Made by a program: the position numbers and the translations under genes. The notes under the pieces are model-generated. The model did not search any database and was not told the DNA's origin. It saw only the letters and a list, made by a program, of their open reading frames with translations. From assembly GCF_026427715.1 (NCBI RefSeq), contig NZ_CP107558.1, positions 1-64,000 of the forward strand: a stretch of DNA of 64,000 nt. Direction: 5' to 3'. The stretch comes from Methylocystis sp. MJC1. GTDB taxonomy: Bacteria; Pseudomonadota; Alphaproteobacteria; Rhizobiales; Beijerinckiaceae. Below are positions 16,119-23,916 of this stretch, in pieces; positions within the stretch are counted from its first letter, which is position 1; every line of letters starts with the position of its first letter.

Positions 16119-17705
16119 CTAGAAGGCGAGCGTAACCGCCTGTCCGACGCCGGGAAGGGCACGGATCGTTGAAAGCACGCGCTCCGGCGGCGCCTCATCG
16201 ACAGCCACGAGCGCCACGGCGCGGCCGCGGGGCTGGTCGCGCCCGAGCGCGAAGCCTGCAATGTTAGAGTCTGCCTCTCCAAGCGCGGAGGCGCAGCGGC
16301 CGATGAAGCCGGGACGATCGTCGGTCTCGACGTAGATCATGAAAGGCGCGAATTCCGCCTCGACCTCAATCTCCCCAATGCGGGCGATGCGGGGCTTGCC
16401 GTCGTGGAAGACGGTGCCCGACAGTCGGATGTCGCCCTCGGCGGTCTGAAGGACCAGGGTGACCAGCGATTCGTAGTCGGACGGCGCGTCGCGCGCGATC
16501 TCCTCTACAGCGAGACCGCGCTCCCGGGCGATGGTTGGCGCTGAGACGGGGTTGACCGCGTCGAGGATCGGCTTCAGCAGGCCGGAAAGAGCGGCCGCCG
16601 TAATCGCCCGCGTCTTATGCTGCGCAACAACGCCTTCGTAGATGATGGAAAGACGTTGCGCGCCGCAGCGCGCCAGCTGGCCGGCAAAATTGCCGAGCTT
16701 TTCACCGAGCGTCACGAAGGGTTTCAGTTTCGGCGCTTCCTCGGCCGAGATTGCTGGGAAATTCACGGCGTTCGAGATCGCGCCGTGGATCAGATAGCCG
16801 GACATCTGTTCGGCGATCTGCAGCGCGACATTTTCCTGCGCCTCCACGGTGGAGGCGCCGATATGCGGCGTGCAGACAACATTCTGCCGGCCGAACAGCT
16901 GGTTTCGGGTCGCCGGTTCCACGTTGAAAACATCGAGCGCGGCGCCCGTGACATGACCCTCGTCCAGCGCCTTGCCCAGCGCCATCTCGTCGATGAGACC
17001 GCCGCGCGCGCAATTGATAATCCGCACGCCCTTGCGGGTCTTGGCCAGCGCCTCGGCTGAAAGGATGTTTCTCGTCTGGGCGTTGAGCGGCGTGTGAAGC
17101 GTGATGAAATCCGCACGCGCGAGCAGCTCGTCGAATTCGACCTTCTCAACGCCAAGCGTTCGGGCGCGCTCTTCCGTCAGAAAGGGATCATAAGCGATCG
17201 CCCGCATCTTCAGCCCCAGGGCGCGGTCGGCGACAATCGAGCCGATATTGCCGCAGCCGACGATCCCGAGCGTCTTGCCCGTGATCTCGACGCCGATAAA
17301 GCGGTTCTTTTCCCATTTGCCGGCCTGGGTCGAGGCGTCGGCGGCGGGGATCTGGCGCGCAAGCGCGAGCATGAGGGCGATGGCGTGCTCGGCGGTGGTG
17401 ACGGAGTTGCCGAAGGGCGTGTTCATCACAATGACGCCCTTCGCCGTCGCCACTGGTATGTCGACATTGTCGACCCCAATGCCGGCGCGGCCGACGACCT
17501 TCAGTCGGCTGCCGGCAGCGAGGATGTCGGCCGTGACCTTTGTCGCCGAACGGATGGCGAGGCCGTCATAGGCATGGATGACTTCGGCGAGCTTTCTCGC
17601 GTCCTTGCCGAGCGCGGGCTCGAAATCGACCGCGATTCCCTGCGAACGGAAAACCTCGACCGCGGCGGAGGAGAGAGAGTCGGAGATGAGGACGCGGAGC
17701 GGCAT
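16119..17705 (-). CDS. serA: D-3-phosphoglycerate dehydrogenase
   Basis: 528 residues, the long alphaproteobacterial/mycobacterial type. It oxidises 3-phosphoglycerate to phosphohydroxypyruvate, the first step of serine synthesis. The N-terminal catalytic lobe starts MPLRVLISDSLSSAAVEVF. The NAD-binding Rossmann motif is LGIVGCGNIGSIVADRA near residue 148. NCARGGLIDE and the catalytic His in CTPHIGAST (near 282) follow. Residues 320-450 are the inserted (ASB) domain and the last 75 an ACT domain (IYVETDDRPGFIGRCASALG), usually a serine-feedback site. serC, its normal partner, lies upstream on the same strand but is separated by a vapBC pair. Confidence 0.97.
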   Translation of the reverse strand: MPLRVLISDSLSSAAVEVFRSQGIAVDFEPALGKDARKLAEVIHAYDGLAIRSATKVTADILAAGSRLKVVGRAGIGVDNVDIPVATAKGVIVMNTPFGNSVTTAEHAIALMLALARQIPAADASTQAGKWEKNRFIGVEITGKTLGIVGCGNIGSIVADRALGLKMRAIAYDPFLTEERARTLGVEKVEFDELLARADFITLHTPLNAQTRNILSAEALAKTRKGVRIINCARGGLIDEMALGKALDEGHVTGAALDVFNVEPATRNQLFGRQNVVCTPHIGASTVEAQENVALQIAEQMSGYLIHGAISNAVNFPAISAEEAPKLKPFVTLGEKLGNFAGQLARCGAQRLSIIYEGVVAQHKTRAITAAALSGLLKPILDAVNPVSAPTIARERGLAVEEIARDAPSDYESLVTLVLQTAEGDIRLSGTVFHDGKPRIARIGEIEVEAEFAPFMIYVETDDRPGFIGRCASALGEADSNIAGFALGRDQPRGRAVALVAVDEAPPERVLSTIRALPGVGQAVTLAF

Positions 17706-17746
17706 GGGGAGCTCGGAGCTGCAGTTGCTCGTGCAGGATGAGAATG

Positions 17747-17767
17747 GTATCTATCTTTGATAGATAC
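17747..17767. promoter_or_regulatory. Perfect palindromic operator of vapBC
   Basis: GTATCTATC (17747-17755), spacer TTT, GATAGATAC (17759-17767). This is a perfect 9-3-9 inverted repeat that ends 13 bases before the vapB ATG. VapB-type antitoxins autorepress through such palindromes. It is also 42 bases upstream of serA on the other strand, so binding could affect serA. Confidence 0.75.
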
Positions 17768-17780
17768 AAGGGAGCCGCCG

Positions 17781-18035
17781 ATGGCGACAGCGAAACTCTT
17801 TCAGCATGGCCGCAGTCAGGCTGTGCGTCTTCCCAAGGAGTTCCGCCTGCCCGGCACGGAGGTCCGCGTCAGCAAGGTCGGCGACAAGGTGATTCTGGAG
17901 CCACTGGAAGCGCCGCCTTTCGACGTCGCCGCCTGGCGCAAGCGCTTGGACGTTCTCGGCGCCGCAGAATTCTTGCCCGAAGGCCTGCCCGAGGGCGCGC
18001 CTTTGGGCCCGGATGAAGACATTTCCTTCGACTGA
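17781..18035 (+). CDS. vapB: VapB-type antitoxin (AbrB/SpoVT fold)
   Basis: 84 residues from the ATG at 17781, which has AGGGAG as its ribosome-binding site. The open frame reaches 17757, but that start would lie inside the operator. The N-terminal half is an AbrB swapped-hairpin DNA-binding domain: AKLFQHGRSQAVRLPKEFRL and VSKVGDKVILEPL, the VagC/VapB pattern. The C-terminal part with PPFDVAAWRKRLD and the acidic end GPDEDISFD should wrap the toxin. vapC starts three bases after its stop. The palindrome at 17747-17767 is the likely autoregulatory operator. Confidence 0.93.
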   Translation: MATAKLFQHGRSQAVRLPKEFRLPGTEVRVSKVGDKVILEPLEAPPFDVAAWRKRLDVLGAAEFLPEGLPEGAPLGPDEDISFD

Positions 18036-18038
18036 GCG

Positions 18039-18449
18039 ATGTTTTGCCTCGACACGAATGTCGTCATCTTTGCGATCAACAGGCGGCGTCCGAGAATCGC
18101 GGAGCGGCTGATCGCCGAGATCGAAGCGCGCACCCCGATGTTCGTTCCTTCGGTCGTGCTTTTCGAGCTGCAATACGGCGTGGCAAAGAGCCAGCGCCCC
18201 GCTCAGGCGCGGGCGCTGCTCGATGAGTTTCTTTCGGCTGGTTTCGAGACGCCCGCCTTCGACGCCGAGGACGCCTATGTCGCCGGCGAGATCAGGGCCT
18301 ATCTAGAAGCGCGCGGCGCGCCCATTGGCCCTTTTGATACGCTCATTGCGGCGCAGGCGCGCCGACGCGGCGCGGCGCTCGTCACCGGCAACCGCCGCGA
18401 GTTCGAGCGCGTGCCCGGGCTGATCGTCACCGACTGGGACGCGGCCTGA
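18039..18449 (+). CDS. vapC: VapC toxin, PIN-domain ribonuclease
   Basis: 136 residues, standard PIN length. Metal-binding acids are visible: Asp5 in FCLDTNVVIFAI, Glu43 in VLFELQYGVAKS and Asp100 in IGPFDTLIAAQARR, with TGNRREFERV completing the site. VapC enzymes of this subgroup cut initiator tRNA or other RNA and block translation unless VapB is bound. All catalytic residues are intact, so the toxin is probably active. Its stop is two bases from the convergent serC stop, so the module fits tightly between serA and serC. Confidence 0.93.
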   Translation: MFCLDTNVVIFAINRRRPRIAERLIAEIEARTPMFVPSVVLFELQYGVAKSQRPAQARALLDEFLSAGFETPAFDAEDAYVAGEIRAYLEARGAPIGPFDTLIAAQARRRGAALVTGNRREFERVPGLIVTDWDAA

Positions 18450-18451
18450 GT

Positions 18452-19618
18452 TTAAGCCGCCTCGACCGCCGCCGTCGCCTCCGCATAGGCCCAGTCGAGC
18501 CATTGCGTCAGGATCGCGACGTCGGATGCTTCCACCGTCGCGCCGCACCAGATGCGGAAACCGGGAGGCGCGTCGCGATAGGCGCCGAAATCATAGCCTG
18601 CGCCCTCCGCCTCGATCATGGCGACCATCTTCTTGGCGAGCGCCGCCTTCTCGTTGTCGGTTTGCGCCGCGCTCTTGTCCGAGAAGACGAGGCAGACGCC
18701 GGTGTTGGAGCGCGTCGCCGGGTTCTTGGCGAGATGCTCCACCCACGGCGTCTTCGCCACCCAATCCGCGACGGCCTTAGCGCTCGCGTCGCAGCGCGCG
18801 CGTAGCGCCGGTAGGCCGCCGATCGACTTCGCCCAGCTCAGCGTGTCGATATAGTCCTCGGTCGCCAGGAGCGACGGCGTGTTGATGGTCTCGCCCTCGA
18901 AAATGCCTTCGGCGAGCTTACCCTTGTGCGTCAGGCGGAAGATCTTCGGCATCGGCCAGGCCGGCGTATAGCTCTCGAGCCGCTCTACGGCGCGCGGCGA
19001 GAGGATCAGCATGCCATGCGCCGCCTCGCCGCCCATCACCTTTTGCCAGCTATAGGTGGTGACGTCGAGCCTGGAAAAGTCGAGGTTCTGCGCGAAGGCG
19101 GCCGAGGTCGCGTCGCAGATGGTCAGGCCCTTGCGGTCGGCCGGAATGAAATCGGCGTTGGGCACGCGCACGCCCGCCGTGGTGCCGTTCCAGGCGAAGA
19201 CGAAGTCATTGTCGAAATTGATCTGCGAGAGATCGGGCAGCTCGCCGAAGGCGGCGGTGAAGGTCCGGGCGTTCGGGAGCCGCAGTTGCGTGATGACGTC
19301 CGTCACCCAATCGGCCGAAAAGCTCTCCCAGGCGGCGACGTCGACGCCGCGCGGGCCCAGGAGCGACCACAGCGCCATTTCCACCGCGCCGGTGTCGGAG
19401 GCCGGCACGATGCCAATGCGGTAATCGGCGGGAACCTGCAAAACCTCGCGGGTCAGCGCGATGGCGTGGGCGAGCTTGTCCTTGCCGACCTTGGAGCGAT
19501 GCGAACGGCCGAGCGCCGCGCCCTTGAGGTTCTCGAACGACCAGCCGGGGCGCTTGGCGCAGGGGCCGGAGGAAAAACGTGGGTTCGCCGGCTTTTGGCC
19601 GGGTTTGGACGTAGCCAT
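18452..19618 (-). CDS. serC: Phosphoserine aminotransferase
   Basis: 388 residues. This is the alphaproteobacterial/archaeal-like SerC: it starts [25 protein letters not shown], and has GSDTGAVE-type [20 protein letters not shown], the cofactor region [11 protein letters not shown] and the PLP lysine in [20 protein letters not shown]. It transfers an amino group from glutamate to phosphohydroxypyruvate in serine synthesis. The ATG at 19618 gives the family's usual N-terminus. serA is the expected next gene; here vapBC on the opposite strand separates the two, so serA must have its own promoter or be read through 800 bases of antisense. Confidence 0.96.
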   Translation of the reverse strand: MATSKPGQKPANPRFSSGPCAKRPGWSFENLKGAALGRSHRSKVGKDKLAHAIALTREVLQVPADYRIGIVPASDTGAVEMALWSLLGPRGVDVAAWESFSADWVTDVITQLRLPNARTFTAAFGELPDLSQINFDNDFVFAWNGTTAGVRVPNADFIPADRKGLTICDATSAAFAQNLDFSRLDVTTYSWQKVMGGEAAHGMLILSPRAVERLESYTPAWPMPKIFRLTHKGKLAEGIFEGETINTPSLLATEDYIDTLSWAKSIGGLPALRARCDASAKAVADWVAKTPWVEHLAKNPATRSNTGVCLVFSDKSAAQTDNEKAALAKKMVAMIEAEGAGYDFGAYRDAPPGFRIWCGATVEASDVAILTQWLDWAYAEATAAVEAA

Positions 19619-19705
19619 GGGATGTCCTGAGAAAGGCGGGACGAGAAAAGTCCGCCCCGCGCTACGCTTTCGTCACGAAATCGTCAAGACTCCCAGAGGC
19701 GCGGA

Positions 19706-20170
19706 TCAGCCGCGCACGGAGAGCTTGCGATGGGCGTTCTCCAGCCCTGTCAGATAGACATGGCCATATTCCGTCTTCTCATAAGTGACTGTCTCGGCCG
19801 GCAGAGAGATCTTCAGCGACAGAACTTTGAGCGGAAAGCCCGGGGTCGCGGAGATACTGTCGAATTTGATCTCGGCGAGGCCGGCGCCCGCCGAGAAATC
19901 GGCCACGACCGCGCCGTCGGCCGAAAACGCACGGGCCCAGCCCGGGGTTCCGACCAACGCCACCGTCACCGGGTTCTCGGCGAAGACGGGGGTCTTGGCG
20001 TCATCGAAGGCCGGGCTCGCGAAGACATATTCGGCGAGGGCGGCGCTGCGGGTGATCTTGTGATCTGCTGACGGCGGACGGCCGACGGAAAAGACCACAA
20101 GCTTGCCGCCGGAGAGGGCTGCTTCGATTTGTTCGATAGTTGCGCTGGCGTAGGCTTCGGCTAGTCTCAT
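19706..20170 (-). CDS. Hypothetical protein, weak resemblance to a phage-associated family
   Basis: 154 residues from the ATG at 20170, chosen because GAGGAG lies about eight bases upstream; a GTG at 20179 is the alternative. No signal peptide. The pattern LSGGKLVVFSVGRPPSADHK, then TRSAALAEYVFASPAFDD and TVALVGTPGWARAFSADGAV, has a beta-rich look. It recalls small phage-tail-associated proteins that begin with KIYTG-P-like strands, but the similarity is too weak for a function. No other phage gene is nearby. A palindrome (20196-20211) 25 bases upstream suggests repressor control. Confidence 0.6.
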   Translation of the reverse strand: MRLAEAYASATIEQIEAALSGGKLVVFSVGRPPSADHKITRSAALAEYVFASPAFDDAKTPVFAENPVTVALVGTPGWARAFSADGAVVADFSAGAGLAEIKFDSISATPGFPLKVLSLKISLPAETVTYEKTEYGHVYLTGLENAHRKLSVRG

Positions 20171-20195
20171 TTCTCGCACTCCTCTTCATGTATTC

Positions 20196-20211
20196 TGTCG
20201 CAGTTGCGACA
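20196..20211. promoter_or_regulatory. Operator-like palindrome TGTCGCA-GT-TGCGACA
   Basis: Two perfect 7-base arms with a two-base centre, 25 bases upstream of the hypothetical gene ending at 19706 and about 115 bases upstream of the divergent small gene at 20326. The size and spacing fit a dimeric repressor site. No regulator gene is adjacent. Confidence 0.5.
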
Positions 20212-20325
20212 ATGCAAGCCCGTCAAGGGGCCGCTCGGAGCGCTTTCCGCAAGCGTCGTGCCGGATCGATGTTGGCGCGATTCTTTCTAGGCACATAGCG
20301 CATAAGAAAAACGGGAGGATCGACC

Positions 20326-20622
20326 ATGTCCGAGGTTAAAGAATATCGCTATTTTCTCACCTATAGCGGCGTGCGCATGCCGCTCAAGCTGGTCGAGCCA
20401 TTGGCCGAAAGCGAGCTGGGAAATCGCAATACTTATTTTCGGGTGAGCTATGACGCCTCGGGCCGCATCGCCACCTGCGAGAAGCTGGTTTACGGCGAGG
20501 TGGAGCTTTCCCACCAATATGCCTATCGCGACGATGGCTCGCTGATGCATGCCCGCGTCGAGCTGGGGGATGAGGTGACGGAGGTCGATTGCGACGAGAA
20601 CGGGGCGCCCCTGCGGGCGTGA
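20326..20622 (+). CDS. Small conserved protein, DUF6156-like
   Basis: 98 residues. The sequence EYRYFLTYSGVRMPLKLVEP, then NRNTYFRVSYDASGRIATCE and LVYGEVELSHQYAYRDDG matches my memory of a small conserved family (DUF6156) in proteobacteria. It contains repeated beta strands of the type seen in RHS-like or wedge proteins (YDASGRI, YRDDGSL). No signal peptide, no membrane segment, function unknown. GGGAGG lies upstream of the ATG as a ribosome-binding site. The stop is 19 bases from the convergent glycosyltransferase stop. Confidence 0.7.
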   Translation: MSEVKEYRYFLTYSGVRMPLKLVEPLAESELGNRNTYFRVSYDASGRIATCEKLVYGEVELSHQYAYRDDGSLMHARVELGDEVTEVDCDENGAPLRA

Positions 20623-20641
20623 GGCTTGGGTTTCAAGCGGG

Positions 20642-21667
20642 TTAGACGGCCTTGCTCTCGACCGCGCCGCCCGGGCGGCCTTCCAGCTTTCCATGAACGC
20701 GGTAGTGGCTCCACCCGGAGCGAATGGCGCCGTTGTAGACGCCGATCGCGATGTCCGGGTTGTTGTATAGGTAAGACGTCTCGTCGAAGGTCGATGGGAC
20801 GTTCTCCTCGAGGAGCCGGTACGAAAATTTCCTGGCGCGCCGAAGGGCAAATCTGAGCGTATCTTTCAGGCGCCCCAAAATCAGCTGCGCAAAGGACGTC
20901 GCCTCATCGGCGGCGATGCTGTCGAAGACTTTCCCGTAATATTCAAAGCCGTCATTTTCGAACATAATCAAAAAATAGAGCTTTTTCAGCTCCGCTCTTC
21001 GGACGGGGTCCTTCATCCAGGCAAGATGCGTTCTCTTCAGCCCATGGAAATGCACAATGTAGGCGAGCGGATTGGCTCCCCAATAGGTTTTCCAGTGATA
21101 TTCGATGGGCAGGCGGTCGATGCGGCCGACGAAATTTTCATTGAGAACTTCCTGATCGTAATAGGCGGGCCGGCCAAGATTTGCCGCTGCATATTTCATA
21201 TAGGCGGGATATTCCGCCCGCATGTTTTTGACGTTGAGCAGGAGAACACCGGAGCAAATCATATCCCATTCATTGGGATTGTGGCCCGGGGCGGCGGCGA
21301 AGAAACGCGGTTTCACGCCAGATAGATCCACCGCCCGGGTGAAGAGCGTGTCGCAATCGCAATAGAGGACATAATCATCCTCGGTTTCGACGACCGGTAT
21401 TTCCAGCCGCAGCAGCGCGCCTTCGGCGACGCCTCTGCGCCAGTCGGCGGTCTCCTCGGTCTGCGCGATCTCGTCGGCGATGCTGGATTTTTGCCTGTGT
21501 AGGGCGGCCTCGCAGCCAGCCAGCGCCTCCTTCAGGATCGCCGGGTCGCCGTCGAAGAGAATATGCGGCTCCAGCCGGCCGATCTGGCGCGCCGAGCGCA
21601 CGGCCGCGCGCAAATGATCGATATAGTGAACGAGGCCGCTTTCATTGATGCAGAAATAAACTTTCAT
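20642..21667 (-). CDS. Glycosyltransferase, GT-A fold (GT8-like)
   Basis: 341 residues. The N-terminus MKVYFCINESGLVHYIDHLR is followed by a metal-binding DxD-type motif YCDCDTLF near residue 116, then NEWDMICSGVLLLNVKNMR and a late VHFHGLKRTHLAWM, which is the GT8-like HGxK acceptor/sugar-phosphate region. It should transfer a sugar from a nucleotide donor in the cytoplasm. The C-terminal 50 residues (YLYNNPDIAIGVYNGAIRSG, WSHYRVHGKLEGRPGG) repeat a motif found at the ends of many surface-polysaccharide glycosyltransferases. There is no polysaccharide cluster nearby, so its product is unknown. Confidence 0.8.
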   Translation of the reverse strand: MKVYFCINESGLVHYIDHLRAAVRSARQIGRLEPHILFDGDPAILKEALAGCEAALHRQKSSIADEIAQTEETADWRRGVAEGALLRLEIPVVETEDDYVLYCDCDTLFTRAVDLSGVKPRFFAAAPGHNPNEWDMICSGVLLLNVKNMRAEYPAYMKYAAANLGRPAYYDQEVLNENFVGRIDRLPIEYHWKTYWGANPLAYIVHFHGLKRTHLAWMKDPVRRAELKKLYFLIMFENDGFEYYGKVFDSIAADEATSFAQLILGRLKDTLRFALRRARKFSYRLLEENVPSTFDETSYLYNNPDIAIGVYNGAIRSGWSHYRVHGKLEGRPGGAVESKAV

Positions 21668-21730
21668 CGGCGGCGTCTTTTTTACGACCTCAGGGAATGC
21701 CAGCGCTGGGGGAGGACGGGCACCAGAAAC

Positions 21731-22120
21731 TTAATTCTTGAATAATCCATTCACTACAAAGCCGACAAGTCCGATAGCTGACGCGGCGGTGCTCCCAACC
21801 AGCGTAGTAAGGACTTGCTCTGGAATGCTAAGCTTCTGAGCGCCAGCCGCGATCAGAAGGCCAAAGACGGCAATCGAATATCCAACAAAATACTTAAATA
21901 CCAAGCTGGCATATCGCCAACGTAGTTTTCTGTTTACTCTCTTATCTCTGTTTGACTGCTCAACCGAGTTGATTTGAGCTCTTCGCTCGCGGTTAGCAAG
22001 GGTTTTGTCCTCTAAATTATCCCGCTCGTCGGCAACTTTCTTATTTTCGACAGCCTGGACGCCTGACGAGATGCTTTCTAGAGGAACTGGAGGCCTGTTA
22101 GGCGCTTGCGAGGTCTGCAA
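21731..22120 (-). CDS. Small two-TM protein, candidate PanT toxin
   Basis: 129 residues with a TTG start at 22120, inside the 3' end of the Panacea gene and preceded by GGGA. Residues 1-65 are hydrophilic and highly charged (VENKKVADERDNLEDKTLAN, RERRAQINSVEQSNRDKRVN), probably helical. Two membrane segments follow: YASLVFKYFVGYSIAVFGLL and VLTTLVGSTAASAIGLVGFV. Base composition is visibly lower in GC than the flanks. In PanAT systems, Panacea antitoxins are paired with diverse small toxins, several of them membrane proteins. I infer this is the toxin; it could instead be an unrelated effector. Confidence 0.6.
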   Translation of the reverse strand: MQTSQAPNRPPVPLESISSGVQAVENKKVADERDNLEDKTLANRERRAQINSVEQSNRDKRVNRKLRWRYASLVFKYFVGYSIAVFGLLIAAGAQKLSIPEQVLTTLVGSTAASAIGLVGFVVNGLFKN

Positions 22121-22580
22121 AGTAATCCCAAATAAAGTTGTTATTTATTACTTTGTTTTTTCCGCGCTCGTAGGTGTTGCTCCACGGACTCTGTGGCGCA
22201 TGGGTCAATGCTGAGAGCTGAAAGGCTTCGAATCCGCGGTACTGTTCCCAAACCTTGTCGATCACGGCAAGCTCTTTTTCGTCGAGCGAGGCGATCGCGG
22301 GACCATCGTCGTCGGACGGGAAAGGAGTGTCGTCACCCCAACAAATCAGTCTTGTAACTGTGCTTTTGCCGTATTTTGAGAGAGCATTGTAGAGTTTACG
22401 CACAACAGGGCCAAACTCCCACGCTTCGAATTCGTCTTCGATAAGCTCCCTGCCGTTTACCGCAAGGTTCCATCCGTGCGCCAAGTAGACAAGCTTCTGC
22501 AAATGCATTTGAGTCAGGGCCCGCTGCTCATCGCGCGCCCTTTTAAGAAACTCGTTTGCGATCGCTAACGAAGAATGCAT
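22098..22580 (-). CDS. Panacea (DUF4065) domain antitoxin-like protein
   Basis: 160 residues from the ATG at 22580; an upstream in-frame start exists at 22661 but the family begins near here. The Panacea/SocA-like domain is clear: LAIANEFLKRARDEQRALTQ, MHLQKLVYLAHGWNLAVNG, then EDEFEAWEFGPVVRKLYNAL and YERGKNKVINNNFIWDYF. The domain was described as a promiscuous antitoxin module (PanA) neutralising unrelated toxins. It also occurs in SocA and in phage proteins. The gene overlaps the downstream two-TM gene by 23 bases, typical of a coupled toxin-antitoxin pair. The region has low GC and looks transferred. Confidence 0.85.
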   Translation of the reverse strand: MHSSLAIANEFLKRARDEQRALTQMHLQKLVYLAHGWNLAVNGRELIEDEFEAWEFGPVVRKLYNALSKYGKSTVTRLICWGDDTPFPSDDDGPAIASLDEKELAVIDKVWEQYRGFEAFQLSALTHAPQSPWSNTYERGKNKVINNNFIWDYFADLASA

Positions 22581-22674
22581 TGTCTCGATTTCAGCGGTTA
22601 AGCCACTAAGGGTCAGACCAAGGCCGTTTCTCTGATTCGCTTCGCCAAGCCCTCTTGACAAAATAGCGAATCCA

Positions 22675-22691
22675 GTCTTCCGCAGGAAGAC
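22675..22691. promoter_or_regulatory. Palindrome upstream of the Panacea gene
   Basis: GTCTTCC-GCA-GGAAGAC is a perfect 7-3-7 inverted repeat about 95 bases upstream of the Panacea ATG. It may be an operator for the module or a short hairpin at the end of the bolA transcript. Confidence 0.35.
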
Positions 22692-22773
22692 CCTTGCCAG
22701 CTATTTTTCTTAATCACGACCGGCAGCCCGCAAGCCATCGCGCTCGAGCATCTGGCGAGGATGTGAGAATTGG

Positions 22774-23085
22774 TTAGATCGGTTCCCCCGGCGCCTTGGC
22801 CGTCACCGCCAGCGCATGCAGCCCCTCTTTTAGCTCCTGCGCCAGCAGGGCGTTCACCATCCGGTGGCGCTCCACCCGGCTCTTGCCCTCGAAGGCGGCG
22901 CTCACCACCTCCACCCTGAAATGGCTCTCATTGCCATGGCGCTTGTCGCCGCCGTGGTGATGGCCGGCGTGGTGATGCGATTCGTCGATGACATTCAAAG
23001 CGATGGGCGCCAGCGCGTCGGTGAGCTTCGTCTCGATGCTTGCGGCGACCGGCCCTTTGACGGCGCCTTTACCCTGATCCGCCAT
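22774..23085 (-). CDS. bolA: BolA family protein
   Basis: 103 residues from the ATG at 23085. The BolA fold is visible as IETKLTDALAPIALNVIDES, then SHFRVEVVSAAFEGKSRVER with HRMVNALLAQELKEGLHALA. The conserved His of VERHRMVNALL is the ligand that BolA proteins use with a monothiol glutaredoxin to hold a [2Fe-2S] cluster. An insertion ESHHHAGHHHGGDKRHGNES adds a His-rich loop, which could bind metal. It is divergent from the J-domain gene; the order bolA/J-protein/cobS is common in Rhizobiales. Confidence 0.93.
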   Translation of the reverse strand: MADQGKGAVKGPVAASIETKLTDALAPIALNVIDESHHHAGHHHGGDKRHGNESHFRVEVVSAAFEGKSRVERHRMVNALLAQELKEGLHALAVTAKAPGEPI

Positions 23086-23288
23086 AATCCTTCTCCATGT
23101 CGAGAGCGGGTTTCCCACGGGAGCCCGCTCCGGTCTTTCCACCCGGCGCCAATTCCGATTCGATCGCTCTTCGAGGCGATCAGAAAAAGCGCCAAGCTCC
23201 GGGCGCCTCTCTTGCAAGATCGGGCGCACGATAAAATTGGCGCGGTTCGCGCTTGCGGCGCCGCCCCGCGCCATCATAATGAAACGTA

Positions 23289-23882
23289 ATGGATCTGAAT
23301 TCGCCCCTCTTCGACCGTATCAGAACGCAGCGTCGGCCGCGCGAGGAGAAGCGCGAGTCGACGATGAAATGCGATTCGCCGGGCTGTGGGGCCGATGGCG
23401 CCTATCGCGCCCCTATGGGCCGGCTGCGCGAGGGGCAATATTTCTGCTTCTGCCTCGATCACGTCCGCGAATACAACGCCACCTACAATTATTTCAACGG
23501 GATGAACGACGCTGACGTCGCCCGCTACGTGAAGGACGCGACCATTGGCCACCGCCCGACCTGGGCGATGGGCACGCGCCGCGGCGCGACGGGCTTCCGC
23601 GAGGAGGGCGGCCCGACGGCCGATCCGCTGGGGATGAACCGCGCCAAATTCCATCGGCGCGCCCCCGAGAAGCGTGAGCCGCGCTATTCGCCGGTGACGA
23701 TGCGGGCCTTCGCGGCGCTTGATCTCGACGAGACGACTGGACCCGAGGCGGTGCGGGCGCGCTATAAGGAGCTCGTCAAGCGTCACCATCCTGACGCCAA
23801 TGGCGGCGATCGTTCCCGCGAGGAGAAATTGCGGGAAATCATTCATGCCTATAAGACGCTGAGGGCCGCGCGGCTCGCCTGA
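23289..23882 (+). CDS. J-domain (DnaJ-like) molecular chaperone
   Basis: 197 residues. The N-terminal part has [20 protein letters not shown] and [20 protein letters not shown]; the Cys and His spacing suggests a small metal site. The C-terminal 60 residues form a J domain: [40 protein letters not shown], with the HPD tripeptide required to stimulate DnaK ATPase. This alphaproteobacterial protein family sits before cobS in many genomes. Starts at [14 protein letters not shown] as in relatives. It may help CobS assembly, but that is inference from neighbourhood only. Confidence 0.88.
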   Translation: MDLNSPLFDRIRTQRRPREEKRESTMKCDSPGCGADGAYRAPMGRLREGQYFCFCLDHVREYNATYNYFNGMNDADVARYVKDATIGHRPTWAMGTRRGATGFREEGGPTADPLGMNRAKFHRRAPEKREPRYSPVTMRAFAALDLDETTGPEAVRARYKELVKRHHPDANGGDRSREEKLREIIHAYKTLRAARLA

Positions 23883-23916
23883 GCGCGAGTGCCGGCCCGC
23901 CAGACGGAGGACGGTT

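Noticed and set aside
19706..20170. Prophage remnant call for the hypothetical gene
   Set aside because: Only a faint resemblance to a phage-associated protein and no neighbouring phage genes.
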